From Odontesthes bonariensis (taxonomy: Eukaryota > Chordata > Actinopteri > Atheriniformes > Atherinopsidae): a DNA stretch of 64,000 nucleotides. The notes beneath the pieces are model-generated. The model did no database searches. It had not been told where the DNA came from and saw nothing but the letters and a program-made list of their open reading frames with translations. Of this stretch, positions 9,446-22,600 are shown in pieces (positions within the stretch are counted from its first letter, which is position 1; every line of letters starts with the position of its first letter). Where the stretch lies: assembly GCF_027942865.1 (NCBI RefSeq), contig NC_134529.1, positions 28,704,760-28,768,759 of the forward strand, given 5' to 3'. Position numbers and translations under genes: made by a program.

Positions 9446-10687
9446 CTGCAGGACGGACACAGCACAGTTTTATACGGGCAAAGTTCAACACGGGAAGAGG
9501 TTACACAGTCTTGTGTTCCCACACGTGGATTCCAGCAGCATTTGTTGCATCCATACTGAGAAGCTCTGTGCCTGTAGACACATGGAAGAAGCTGATCCTG
9601 TCCCCCAAAAGCTGCTGCCCGTGTCATAACACGTATGGAGCCGTGTCTGAGACTGTGGCGCTTCCTATTGTCCCTGCAACCTTCAGCCAGGGAAGGGACT
9701 CCTTTGCACTTGGATTTAAACTTCACCCCGGGTCTAATCAATCTTAGAAGTTAGAGGTGGAAGTTTGAGACAATAATCTGACAACTTTCAGATCACAGAT
9801 AGATAACAGCAGAATCTATTTGGAGCTAGGGAAAGTATACAACTGGCAAATAATAAGAGCCAAAAGGAAATGGCAAAAGCAACGGGGGACAGAAGAAGGA
9901 AAAATAAAGCAAGCAGGAGCGTCTGGGAGGAACATGACCAGCAGATGGCAGCATTCGATGGTCTCCCTCTAACAACCATCATCATGAGGAAGCTGCTGGT
10001 CTCTTCTGGAGATGAATGTTTTTATCAGAATTGTTTCAGACTAAACCAAATGAAGCAGCCATTTTGAATGGTGAGCTTTCCTCTGCTGGTGAAGCAAAGT
10101 CGATGGATGAGTTGGAATACTGGCCAACAGAAGCAAGCCTTCGTCTGAGGGGAGACGTGAAGGCACATCTGGAAGCGTTTAGCTGCTCAGTCATAAAGGG
10201 ACCCTCAGCTCAGAGGAATGGGATTAACCAACATGAGTGGTTTCTCCAAACAAAAACAAGCTAATTCCACTGGTGATTAAATACAAAACGGATGCCTGTG
10301 AGGACACCCAATGACTGCTTATCCTTTCTATCCACTGATATTCACCACGCACAGTCATGTAAGGCATGTTGGTGCATGAGAGAGACACCATCAGTGAATG
10401 ACTCAACGCTCCACCCTGCAGGATACAGCATGAACCACCTGATTCTCCTGTGCTGCAGCGGGTCAAACGCCTCAGAGCCGCTCAGCACCGTCATTACATC
10501 GAAGCGGAACAGCTTTCTGTAGCATTCCTCTCAGCTTTTAAATGCAGGACCATGAGCTCAAACGCACATCTAAGCTGTGAGGAGTGCTCCATGTCATGGA
10601 CCTGCCTCCACAGTCCCATGAGCTCATGCCGCTGAACACTTGTGGGAACAAAGAAAGCCAAATGTTCCTGTCACTGAGATTTAAGAT
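9446..10687. other. Unannotated intergenic stretch
   Basis: Overlapping short ORFs occur on both strands without domains, splice pairs or repeat boundaries. I see nothing I can support as a gene. Confidence 0.4.
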
Positions 10688-10689
10688 CA

Positions 10690-11005
10690 GATTGAGATCA
10701 GATTTATTGTCGTGAGACATGCACACACACAAAGTTTCTCCTCGGCTTTAACCCATGCAGGCTGGCACCTGTTGCACATGCACATGCACATGCACTCATA
10801 GAGACAGATGCCAACCTGGAGCGGTGCGCCATTCACAGCCCAGGGAGCATGGGGGTACAGTGCCTTGCTCAAGGGCACCTCGGCCGTGACAAGGAGGTGG
10901 ACCGACACCCCTCCAGCTGTCAGTTTCAATCTTTTTGAGTGGCGTGAGTGGGAATCGAACTGCCAACCTTCCAGTTATTGGACTAACCACTGAGCCGAGG
11001 CCTAC
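10690..11005 (-). mobile_element. tRNA-derived SINE with conserved central domain
   Basis: Read on the minus strand from about 11005, an A-box-like GGCTCAGTGGTTAG and a B box CAGTTCGATTCCC mark a tRNA-derived head. Downstream comes GAGGTGCCCTTGAGCAAGGC, a block shared by many fish SINEs. The 3' end reads CACGACAATAAATCTGATC, beside the direct repeat GATCAGATT. It is one of two clear SINEs in the window. Confidence 0.75.
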
Positions 11006-11099
11006 CTGCATCACACTGGAGCAGCTCAGACATCAGTGATGGACCCCCGCAGAGGTCAAAGCCTGCTGGACCCCAACACATGATGCATTTAGACATGAA

Positions 11100-11185
11100 C
11101 TCTCAGCCTGTCCAGGCTCTGACGTCTCATCCTTTAACAGATAGTGTCCCATTGTGTCCAGGCTCTGATGTCTCATCCTTCAACA
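11100..11185. repeat. Short tandem duplication next to hAT insertion
   Basis: The phrase CCAGGCTCTGAYGTCTCATC is present twice about 58 bp apart, and the sequence AACAGATAG..TCCCATTGTGT recurs beyond the hAT element at 11871. The hAT element therefore inserted into a pre-existing tandem repeat. Confidence 0.6.
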
Positions 11186-11866
11186 CAGTGGTTTTCAAAG
11201 TGGGGGCCGCCAGGGGGCGCTAGGGGGGCCTCAAAAAATTGGAGGGGAGATAAGAAAAAAATGCAAAATTAAAAAAATAGAAAATAAATTTTTTTACACA
11301 TCATTATAAAAAATAGTCACATTTTTGTAATCAGTATTGTAAAATACAATTTATAATAAAATATCATATGGAAATGGCTGCCAGTCAAAACATCGTAGAC
11401 CTGGCGGTTTGCGCCTGTTCTCAAGCTGCTCTGCTCCTCAAGCTAGCATGTAGGTAGCTTAGCCAAAATGGACAGATTTTTGACTTGGAAGAGACTGAAA
11501 GAACTGGCCGACTAAAATCAGAAAATAGGATGCAGCATACATTAAGTTTGGCTTTACAGCCATACAGAAAAATGGCGTCCTCTGTTTGGAGACCCTCTCA
11601 AATGAGTGTTTAAAACCTTTGAAACCTCAGCGTCACTCGATACAAAAACATCCGGCAGATTTCTTCAGACGTAAAGAAGAGCATTTAGTCCGGCTGCATT
11701 CACACAGCGAGCTGCTGTCCGTGAAGAAAAGAAAGAAAATACCTTCTAAAAGTTGATGTTTCTTTACATATTTTGTAGCATTGTCTGTGGTTTGCAAAGG
11801 GGGGTCCCCGGCCAGAAGCTAATACTGTTTGGAGGGCCTTGGCATGGAAAAGTTTGGGAACCCCTG
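11186..11866 (+). mobile_element. hAT (Charlie-like) deletion derivative
   Basis: The left end is CAGTGGTTTTCAAAG and the right end, read inverted, CAGGGGTTCCCAAACTTTT; both match the CAGNGGTTCTCAAA-type hAT terminus. An 8-bp target duplication flanks it, CTTCAACA at 11178-11185 and CTTTAACA at 11867-11874, differing at one base. A transposase N-terminal fragment lies inside. At 681 bp it lacks the catalytic domain. Confidence 0.85.
11468..11755 (+). pseudogene. hAT transposase N-terminal (BED-region) fragment
   Basis: The ATG at 11468 begins MDRFLTWKRLKEL and soon meets a stop. Further on, one frame reads YIKFGFTAIQKNGVLCLETL, then SNECLKPLKPQRHSIQKHPA and DFFRRKEEH. This is the pattern of ZBED5-like hAT proteins, with the CxxC and H..H zinc-ligand region partly retained. 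Stops and the missing remainder make it inactive. Confidence 0.7.
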
Positions 11867-12219
11867 CTTTAACAGATAGAGTCCCATTGTGTGGAGGCTC
11901 TTTGGGAACCACCACAGTACCTGTCAGCTCTGCTTCTTCCTTACTGACAGCAGACACGCTGCTGATGTACGTGTCCCTGAAAACATTCATGATACTTTGT
12001 ACTGTCAGAGTCATGGCAGTGAGCCAATCACTGTGCACCATGCCAGGCGGCTGAAAGGGAGCGCAGCCATTGGCTGAGCCGAGCTCGGTGTCCCACGTCA
12101 GAGGCTTCATGGTGTCGGGCTTGCAGTGACTCGCCGTCTGCTTGTGTTGGACTCAGTAAAACATTTTTCTTCCAGCTGACCTTTGACCTCACAACATTCA
12201 CCAGACACAAACCATCATA

Positions 12220-13467
12220 AATGCACAGGTTGTAACTTTATTTACAAATGGTAAAAAAAGGAGACAAAAAATATAGATCTTTAAGCTATATACATTGAAA
12301 TGTGTCACTATGAATCAGAAGGCCGGGAGGCGTCAGGTGTGGGGACGACGCCAGGGGGGCAACACTTTAGATCAGTGAGTGAAGGTGGGACCGCTGAACA
12401 CTGCTAACACAGACACAACCCCAGAGCTCCACAGAAGCTTCTGGTTGCCTGATTTCAACACAGCTAGTCATCAATCCCTATATGGAATCAGGTGTTTCTG
12501 CTCGTTGAACAGGTCCGAACAGATTCAAGGCCACTGTTTGAGAAAACGTTTGAGATTTCAAGAAGGTAGTCGAATTACAAGAGTAAAGCTCACTCCACCT
12601 GCTTATTCATGCGTCATCAGTCTGAAGGCAAGTCAGAGATTTAGGACAGCAACAATCTGACGTGAGAGGGGAAAAGCTAAAATCACTGCACCAACGGTAA
12701 AAAGTGCCTGAAAAAAGATGCTAATATTACAAGTTAGAAAGGAAAAAAATGGAATATTATTCTACAATAACTTCAAACAGAATAAAATTCTTATATGGAA
12801 AATAAAATGTAGAATCTAGAAATACACAGGCTTAATTAGAGTAATAGTCTTATCATTTCCTGATGACAACAGAGGCTGTAATAGTATAAGGTTGCAAATC
12901 AGAAATGGTAATATAACACAACAGTGTTATTATACTACAAGCTTTAAAGTTGTAATAGTATAAGATTCTGTGATGATGTCATGATATAAAGAGGCCCAAA
13001 GTTAAGTCCTGACACGATGAGAATCAAAGTTGAGATTTTACTACATATTAAAGCTTCAGAAAAACAAAGAGTTTGAAAAATAATTGTGGTTTTATAGAAA
13101 AGCTGGTTTTTATGACAATTAGTAGTAATAACATGATAAAAGTCATATTAGAATACAATATAAGCAGAAATAAATATCCTGTTTAACTGTATCTGGAGTT
13201 AGGTTTTTACTTTCCAATGACTTTAGGTCCTTTGGAATGTGACATGTGCCGAGAACAAGCTGCGTACGTTCCCTCTGAGGTCTGAGCATCAAAAGCATCG
13301 AAAGCATCGAAAGCATCGTGCTTTTGGGTTTAAAGTATCACCACTTCTTGGTTATGGAATAAAAAGTGTTGTATTATTCCTGTAAATCCTGAAAATCTCA
13401 AAGCAGTTCTGGAACAGTGGCCCTAAGGTTCTGCCATCGGACCTGCCGACGTGCTGCCCTGGTGGTG
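12220..13467 (-). other. Likely dse 3' UTR
   Basis: Downstream of the dse stop codon the sequence is non-coding and AT-rich for about 1.2 kb. An AATAAA signal on the minus strand lies at 12237-12242, followed about 15 bases later by a CA-rich stretch suitable for cleavage. A CATCGAAAG triplication occurs at about 13288-13317. The extent is inferred from the signal alone. Confidence 0.6.
12237..12242 (-). terminator. Candidate dse polyadenylation signal
   Basis: A canonical AATAAA hexamer on the minus strand sits in the context GTAAATAAAG. It is about 1.2 kb after the stop codon and is the best-placed canonical signal seen. Confidence 0.55.
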
Positions 13468-15214
13468 TCAGCACTGCGTGTGAGAGCAGGAGGAGTAGAG
13501 GTAGAGCAGGATGAAGCAGTCGATCAGGAGGATGGTGTAGAAGCAGCGCTGCGTCTGCACACTGCGAGCCCTCTGAAAGCGCGTGAGCAGCACGGCCAGC
13601 AGCAGGAAGAAGGTGGCCGTGTTGAGCAGCAGGAACAGGCGTATGTAGGAGGCCGTGCTGGACACGCCCTCACTGCCCGCTGTCGACAACGTGTGAACCT
13701 CCTTGAATTTGCGCCCCTTGACGAAGCCCCCCTTCTTGTTCTTGCGGCCGTCTGCGTAATCTATGAAGGCCCGTGAATCTGCATCTCCCTCCTCTGGGCT
13801 GTCCTCATAGGTACGCTTTAAAGTCCTCTGTCTCTCCTTCTTTTCATTCACCTCAATTTGTGCAAAAATGTCGGGCATGCTCTCAGAGAGCTTCTCCCCA
13901 ATGTTCACCCTCTTCCCCGCTTTGCCCTTGCTCTGTTTCTTGGACATGGCGAACATCTTCTCGATGACCTCCTCCGTCTTCTTCTTGTCGGCGAACTGGA
14001 GGAGGCGCTCCGCGGTCTTCCGGAAGCTGGCGGTGTTAAGGACCCGTCCCAGGATGTGCCTCTCCATCTGCTGGAAGACGGGCTTGACGTGCTGGAGGTT
14101 GTCCTCCATCACGTTGACGTATTCTTCCACCTCGTCGGGTGAGCTGTCCTGCACAGCGGCCGCCCTCTCAAACACAACCTTCTTGTGGTCCAGCAGCACC
14201 ATGGCGAACAGACGCTTGCTCATGAGCTCTCCGGTCAGCAGGTAGATGGTGTAGGTGTGCTCTTTAGTGGACAGGTAAATGTCCACTCTCTGATCGTCCC
14301 CCCGTAAGCTGAAGCTCTGTACATCCATGCCTGGCCCAAAGAAGATGTAGGCCACCCTGGTGTGAGGGTACCTTAATGGCACTGTGACGTTCACATAGTT
14401 GGAGCCATTGTAGGGGTACCCCCGGGGGTAACTCCAGTATCCTGCCACCCCTTTGCTGCTGTAGCCTGTGTCATCCATCCAGAACATCTTGTATTTGTCC
14501 TCCCCGTGGGATACAAAGGCTCCATGAACACCATCCACCTTTGTTCCCTGGAATGGAAGCTCCGTGTTGTGGAAGAAGGCACTCATGGCCCGGGCCGGAC
14601 TGTCGGGGTCCAGGTGGAAGTGATCCACCAAGAGCAGGAGCTCTGGGTGCAGAAGGAGCAGGTTTCTCTGAAAGCTCCTGATCTTCAGTTCGGGATTGTA
14701 GGCAGAATGTCCCTCTCCTCGAATGAAGACCATTCCCTCCCTCTTCATAGCAGCTTCGACTCTGCCCTGGGCGTCAGCTGCAAGCCCCACCTTGTACCTC
14801 AACCACTTGGAATCGCAGGCCTCTGTAACCTGTCCAGTCCAAGGCTTAAAGCAGCTCCCTGAGAGGTCAGAGCCGAACAACACTGCATTATTCAGCAAAG
14901 TGTACTTGGGTCCGTACAGGGCCTCTGTGATGAAGGGGACCCCGTTGGGTGCAAAGGTGAAAGTGTTCTGATCAGGGTGCTCGTGACCAGCGTTGAAGTT
15001 CCTCCACCCTTTGATCCACTCTTTGTACTTGTTCTTGTGGACGATGTCAAAGATGGCCCGCCCCCCCAGTTTCCCAGACTTGAAGGAGAGAAAGGAATGG
15101 TTGGTGTGTGCAGACAAAGCGCTGCCATGGGTGACCACTCCCCAGTCCTCAAAGTAGTGGAGCTGAGGTGTTCCAAAATCTGACGGTGGTTTGGGGATCA
15201 GGCCTGGGTCGTAC
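13468..15214 (-). CDS. dse: dse terminal coding exon
   Basis: Begins after CACTGTCCTCCAG with [14 protein letters not shown] and runs 582 codons to a TGA at 13468-13470. It carries [29 protein letters not shown], the VDGVHGAF and [16 protein letters not shown] segments, a lysine-rich linker, and two hydrophobic helices near the C-terminus. The open frame extends upstream to 15507, but that portion precedes the acceptor and is not translated. Confidence 0.97.
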
Positions 15215-16654
15215 CTGGAGGACAGTGAGAGGCAGATATCAGATGGAGAAAATACGGGCAAAACCAAAGCAAAGGAGCACCCCAGTTCCCCGGTTAATGA
15301 AGCACGGACAAGGACCAGAGCACTGGCTAATGGCATGTCAGAATATATGGTGAGTTCTAATGGAGTTCTAATGCTTCTGTACAACTGAGGACTTCTCAAA
15401 GATGTCACCACAAGCACCATAATCAACCCCACAACCTCTTTAGCTCTCAGCCTTGGGTTCATATACCCAGGAAGGGCTGTGGAATACTGCAGATCTCTGG
15501 TTCCCAACCTACAAGCCAGAGAGATTTAAAACTCTCCACTTCTACTGAAGCCAAATCCAAACTGAGAGTCAGCAATGTCTCCGCACAATTAGTCAGCTAT
15601 ACAGAAGTTGCACTGTCATAGTAACAATAGTTGCTGCCTCAGAAGCGTTGCTGCCTCAGAAGTTGCACAGTCATAGTAACACAAAGTTGCTGCCTCAGAA
15701 GTTGCACAGTCATAGTAACACAAAGTTGCTGCCTCAGAAGTTGCAAAGTCATAGTAACACAAAGTTGCTGCCTCAGAAGTTGCACAGTCATAGTAACACA
15801 AAGTTGCTGCCTCAGAAGTTGCACAGTCATAGTAACACAAAGTTGCTGCCTCAGAAGTTGCACAGTCATTGTAACACAAAGTTGCTGCCTCAGAAGCGTT
15901 GCGGCCTCAGAAGTTGCACAGTCATAGTAACACAAAGTTGCTGCCTCAGAAGTTGCACAGTCATTGTAACACAAAGTTGCTGCCTCAGAAGTTGCACAGT
16001 CATAGTAACACAAAGTTGCTGCCTCAGAAGCGTTGCGGCCTCAGAAGTTGCACAGTCATAGTAACACAAAGTTGCTGCCTCAGAAGCGTTGCGGCCTCAG
16101 AAGTTGCACAGTCATAGTAACACAAAGTTGCTGCCTCAGAAGTTGCACAGTCATAGTAACACAAAGTTGCTGCCTCAGAAGTTGCACAGTCATAGTAACA
16201 CAAAGTTGCTGCCTCAGAAGTTGCACAGTCATAGTAACACAAAGTTGCTGCCTCAGAAGTTGCACAGTCATAGTAACACAAAGTTGCTACCTCAGAAGTT
16301 GCAGTCATAGTAACACAAAGTTGCTGAAGCAACATGCTTTCTCTGAATCCTTTCTGACAGCCTGCTGGCTTCAGCTGTGGATGAATGGAACATTAAAATC
16401 AAAAGGAAATGAATGAGGTAAATGAATAGTAGTTTAATAAATACAAAACATCTCTGACTAAGCGTTTTTCGGTCGCTGTGTCATTGTACATTGATCTGCC
16501 TTCAGTATTAGTGCCCATCATGCTCGAGTACATACAACTGGAATGCCTTTATTGTCCGTGTGCATTCTACAACAAAATGTGCATATTTACAGTGTGAAAG
16601 GGGAGGGTTCTGAGGAGGGTTAGAGAATATGTAGAATATACAAATATATTTATA

Positions 16655-16689
<35 letters not shown>

Positions 16690-19600
16690 GTATGCATATT
16701 GTAGACACATCACCATAACGAGTTCCAGTGTTTCGGGAAAGCAGATCCCAAACAGAAACAACATAAATGCTGGGAGTGTCACGAATCAAATGCTGCTGTT
16801 CGACTCTTTCTTATTTTGACTGAAAGAAAAAAACATCAGCCACTTACCAGATGAACTCTGTGTGGAGCGTGCACCATCTCTGACCCTTTCCAGCCTGGCC
16901 TGGGCCTTCCATCACCCTGTTCTGATGAATCAGATCTGCCAGCCAGTTTCCACTGCCATTACGCAACACATAGCGGTCCAGGAAGACCAGCTGGCTCTCT
17001 GGCCCGTAGAACCAGTTGTAGTTGGAGTCTGCGATGGCTACAGTCCGCTGGAACCCTGATGTGGTGTAGAAACACAGTGAGGACAACTTACAGGGGTAGT
17101 TTGAAGAAGTTTGTAGTGCATATAAATACCTCTTTAAACAACACGTGAATTCTTTGTGACAGTGTACTAAACTGGGTTCTTTACTAAGTATATGGTCTGT
17201 GGTCACAAGTGCAAATTATTCACACTATTCTGCAGTCTGTAATTACAGAAGAAGAAGCTTGCATTCAGGTGCTGAGAGGGTTCTTAGAAAGTGCTTAGAG
17301 TAACTCCGGCTTGTAATCAGACTCGATCATTTGTCAAATGAAAGTGCAGACACTGTAAAGGGAAATGCTTCGCTCCCAGGTGAACTAAGCCCCCTAAAAG
17401 CCCCTTCAGCTCGCTCAGTGCTTCCACTTCCACACCCCACTGAGTCCTTGAGCTTCCCTGAACAATTCCAAATCCTTCTGTCGTGATTCTATTGTATCAT
17501 TTCCCAGAAGGTTGTGAGAATGTTATCTAAATGGACCATCTGGACGAATGCTCATTTGAAACGCTGAGCTCGTTCTCTTCTGCCACTGGATTGCTTTTTA
17601 ACAACAAGCTAAATAACTAACTGCTGCTGCTTTTCCCTCTCGTGTGTGTAAGATTCTGGGTTTTTGTGTTTGCGTGTCATCTGTTTGATGATGTTTTCAG
17701 AGGTTTGTTTCGCTTTAGCTGCTGTACTGGTGGGAACACTTCTCTTCGCTTCAGTTCTTGTAACACTTTCATTGTCATTTCCTGCTCACTGCATCACTCA
17801 TTCACTAACTGACATGTTGTAAATGCTGACTTTTTGTGTTTAATGACTTGCATTGACTGATATGTACAGCCTCAGAGCAATTTATAATCTCATCTGCATA
17901 GATTTTCTACCTCCCTGCTCCCGTTAAATGCCTTTACTTCAGATTTCCAGTCACATATCCACTGCTTTTACTAAAATCCAAGCTGATCTGACAACTTGCT
18001 CTTGCACTTTCAAATCCTTTTTCATTCTGCTGAGTGACTCTAACTTTGTTGTGTGCATCAGTGCCTTGAGATGACATTTATTGTATTTGGCGCTATATAA
18101 ATAAAAATGAATTGAATTGAATTGAATCAGAGCATATAAGCAACCAGAGAATCGGAGGATAACCAACACTTCCACCCTATTCAGTGCTACCACTTAAACT
18201 GGCACTTGGACATGAACTGACAGCCCACATTTCAACTGGATGCACCTTCTAACGCAGGGGTGTCAAACTCAAATACACAGCGGGCCAAAATTAAAAACTT
18301 GGACAAAGTTGCAGGCCAGCCTTGATATTTTTTTAAAAAATGTCTACAATTGAGGAAGTTTTTCCTTCTCTTCAGATAAAATTATGAACCTTTTTATATG
18401 GAAACAAACTCAAGTTTTGCTTAAACTTTGAAACTGGAGCAAGCAAAGCTTAATACCATAAAATGTGAAATTAAATGTCAAATAAAAGACACATCTGTGG
18501 CATTCGCTTCTTCAATAAAATAAAATACTTATTCCTCTTTCTCTAGTTGTAGCCTTTAATGCTAACCTTTTGTCCCAGGCTAACAGTAATAATAAAACAG
18601 ATGTTCTGCTTCCCACCTGTCTAGAACGTTCCTGTTTTCCACCTTTCGTTTGGACATTTTTGGGAGGGGTGGCTCGATGCCACTGGTAGCATGACGTGGC
18701 TAATGAATGTCAACAGAGGAGGGGCCAAATTTGGCCCGCAGACCAGAGTTTGACATGTTCTAACGCTTCCAGCTAAACACAAAATGTAACAGTTGAAGTA
18801 CTGAAGTTGAAGTATTGGCTCTCTGTCACTGGCAGGCTGTATAACAGTATACATTATTTGATAGTTGGAACCCAGGGCTGTACAGTGCGAGCGTTTGCTC
18901 GCATATTGCGCCTAAAATTTGATTGTGCGGGGGGAAAAAAAAAAACGGTCGCAGATGTGCGAGTATGTATTTCAACCCTTTCATTCGCATTTTGCTCCTA
19001 AAAGAAATATACCATATAGAGAAAACCATTCCCACATCTGTACAAATCGACGAGAGTCTACAACTTAATATTTCCTTTTTTTATCATTAAATGTTACCGA
19101 GCGGGGAAATGTAGACCCTCTGATCTCTGTCTCTGGTCTGTTTCAAATTCGCTTTTCTTCGAGTTCAGCGGAGCTCTTTGTTTTAGCTAGCGACACGTTA
19201 GCCGCTTCCGGAAGACAACCTTCACACAGGTAAGACGAGTTTCAGTGTCGACTCGGGGTTGGGTGGGGAGGGGGATTCTGCTCGTTTCTATCAACTAATA
19301 CAGCTGTAAGACTTTAATGTTGGAAGGATCTGTGCGGTTGTTAGTCCGACGCGTTTGTGTGGGGAGAAACGTCCGCCAACTGAGAGAAAAGTGAGTTTTT
19401 TGTGCTGAAGGTGTGTAGCAGTTAGCGCTCTGTCACCAGGCAGAGCTGAAGGTGAAGCCATGTCGTGCTGCTCTCTACCTGCTGTACTAACGAGGAGACC
19501 TATGAAGCCCAACTTTTATTGCCTCTGTCATTTGGATCTGTCACACTGGTGTAGAGATTAGGAGCACTGGGTTGTCAAAGGGGGACAGTTGAGTTATTTA

Positions 19601-22600
19601 TGGTAGCAGACAACACAACACTGGCAGGGATGGAAAGTGATTGCAAATGTCCTCTTTACTCAGTTTCCTTCTCATGTGCGTAATATTAATGCTACCCAGG
19701 GCAAAACTGCATTTTCTTTTTTAATGACGTGGAAAACTAAAGTATTTCCATTACACTCTATTCTACACTGACACTTTCTACATTTCAAAGAGAAAATGTT
19801 GCACTTCTCTGCCCTTACAGTCATTTGAATGCTGCTACTGATTACTTTGCTGTTATTATTATTATTATTATTTAAAAACCAAATATGGGATCAAAATATT
19901 ATTTGGAGGAGTCTTTTCTATATTGTGGCTCTGCTCACCAACGCAGCAACATTTCAGAGACCACAACCCCAGTTGGAAGTAAATGCAACCACATTCCACA
20001 AAGGGCAATAACATTTAGTTTTTTTAGGCAAAAGGGAGAGAGGGCAGCTCTTTAATAAAAGTGGGACCGAGATGTTGTGTGTGTGTGAGGTGTAACTAAT
20101 GATAGAAAAAGAAGTAAAAACAATTAACTAAATACATAGAATCATGTAAAATGTGTGTTTGTGTGTGGAAAAGGTACTCCTTGTACAGTATGTGTCTTTG
20201 TTAATAATAAAATTGCATCAAGAAATTTTTGCTCCTAAATTTTTATCTATGCTCCTAAATTTTTTCATTTAGGAGCACCTGTGCTCCTAGTGAAAAAGCT
20301 AAGCGTACAGCCCTGGAACCCATGCCTGGATTTGAAGCAGTTTCTATAACTTGTTGTTCAACGGTTGAAGAGAAAAAGCAGTTATTGTATGTTTACTCGT
20401 TCAAAACAGCACCTGGGAAATTTGATGGACTGCTGAATCATTACTGGAATAGGAAACTCTTGTTTCAGTCAGTGCCCACATCTTATCACCATAGGTAAGG
20501 GTTGAGACAAAGATGGAAAAGTAAATTGAAAGCTCAGCTCCTTCTTCACCACGACAGACCTTCCTTAGTCCTTAGTCACAGTTCGTCTGTCCATCTCTCT
20601 GAACAAGATCCCAAGATGCTTAAACTCCTCCACTTAAGGCAAGGACCCACCTCAAATGGGGAAGGAGCACTCCACCCTCTCCTGGCTGAGGCTTTTAGGA
20701 GCTGATTCTCATCCTGACCACTTCACACTCAACAAACCACCTCAGTGCTTCCTGAAGGTCAAGGCCAGAGAAAGCCAACAAAACCACATCATCAACATGG
20801 AGCAGAGATGCAACCCTGAGGCTTTCATACAAGAAATCCTCCTTTCCCCGACTACGCCCGAAGATCCTTTCCATGACACCACAGACAGGATTAAGGACAA
20901 GGGGCAGCTGTGGCAGAGTCCAACATTCCCAACTTTGTGCCAAGAATACAGATTCTCTTTTGTTTGGTCATACAGAGACCAAAACGCCAGCAAAAGCGAA
21001 TCCAGTACCCCTTACTCCCTCAACATCCCCCACAGAAGCTTTCAGGGACACGGTTGTGAAACAACAAAACACATGTAGAGTGGATGTCACACTCCCACGA
21101 CCCCTTAATTAACTGTGAGGACGAAAGTCCGGTCCACTGTTCAGAAAACCTGTCCACCCCTGGCACCCTGGAAGCTTTTTAACCACCTCGGCAACCTCTA
21201 CCATGGTAATGGGTGAGTCTTCTCGCAGGTCCTCAGACTCTGCCTCCTCAGTGGCTGGAGTGCAGAGAACCTCAAACTGTTCCTTCCACTGCTCAACGAT
21301 ATTCCCAGTCCAGATCAGCAGTCCACCACCAAGACCAAGCATAACCTGGAACGGGCCCTGCTTTCCTTTCCTGATGTTCCTTTCCTTTCTAATGTTTTGC
21401 CAGAACTTCCTTGAGGCCAACCAAAAATCTTTCTCCGTGGCCTCATTGAATTCATCCCACACCTGAGTTTTAGCCTTGCAGCCAATGCTACGGCCCTCTT
21501 TGCCATTTGGTTCCATGCTTCAGCTGTCACCTGGGACAACAAAGCCCGGAAGGCCTCCTTCTTCAGCTTGACGGCTTCTCTCACTGCAGGCAACCACCAA
21601 CAGAGTGAGCTAAAGATCTCCTGGATAGGGGCATCCACCAGATGTTCCCAGTTCATCACTACTCGTTTAGGTTACCCATGTCTGTTCAGCAGTCTTCCCT
21701 GCCACCAGATCCAACTCTCCACCAGGTGGTGATCAGTGGACAGCTTTAAAAGTCTGGGACTGGGACAATCTGCAGATATGCAGATAAGATGAATTACTAG
21801 GCTCTCGCCATTTCAACAACTCTGGATGACGTTGCCTACACCCAATTCTCTGATCAATCGAGTCCACTGCGCTGAACACCATGTACACCATGTGCTGTAG
21901 GTGTGTTAACGTTGCATATGTAGTTTGTTGGCATGTTTTTAAAAAAAATGTAGATCTACAGGTACAATTATTTGATGACGGTAATATAAACAAAGTGTTT
22001 AAATGCAGTAATAAGAGGTGTTATTACACGTTGTGCTCAGTGCATTAGGGTTGCTGACACTGCTTGCTGATCCTGGTACTTACATCCTAGGGTGCCAAAT
22101 AGTTTCCCTTGCACGATCAACAAAGTAACTGTATTTATATAAAGAGAGAGGTATTGAGGAGTATTGGTGTGAACGGAGAAAAAATATCATTTTGATATCC
22201 TTCTTTTCATTAATTGCACCCCAGAAGCCTAGGTTTTTATAACAGGTAGCATACTGTTTGATATAAATTCAAGTCACATGCAGTGGCTTGTACAACAGTT
22301 AGTATGTCAACCTGTGCAAACTTTCTTTCTCCTTGGCTTCACTCAGCAGTTGCCATGGTAAGGGGGGAGCTGTCAGTCTCAATAGAGACACATCCCCTCC
22401 GGGATGAGGGCATAGAGTTAAGGGAATATTGTTCTTTCAAGCCTAATTACTATCACAAGCTCTGATGAAATGCTTAGCAAGCATTACACTATGAAACAAC
22501 CTTTTACAGCTAAATGCAGAGAAAACAGAAACCCTAATTGTTGCCCCTGACAGCTGCATCCCTTGGTGAATTATCAGAAACCTTGGTGTTATCTTTGACT

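Noticed and set aside
13417..15388. Several plus-strand ORFs opposite the dse terminal exon
   Set aside because: Antisense shadows of the strongly supported dse coding frame, with no domains of their own.
15215..15507. N-terminal extension of the large dse exon ORF from an ATG at 15507
   Set aside because: A proper acceptor at 15215 and phase agreement with exon 4 show that the extension is intronic.
15616..16416. Cysteine-rich repetitive ORFs on both strands
   Set aside because: They are translations of the 39-bp tandem array in dse intron 4; 39 is divisible by three, so the frames stay open.
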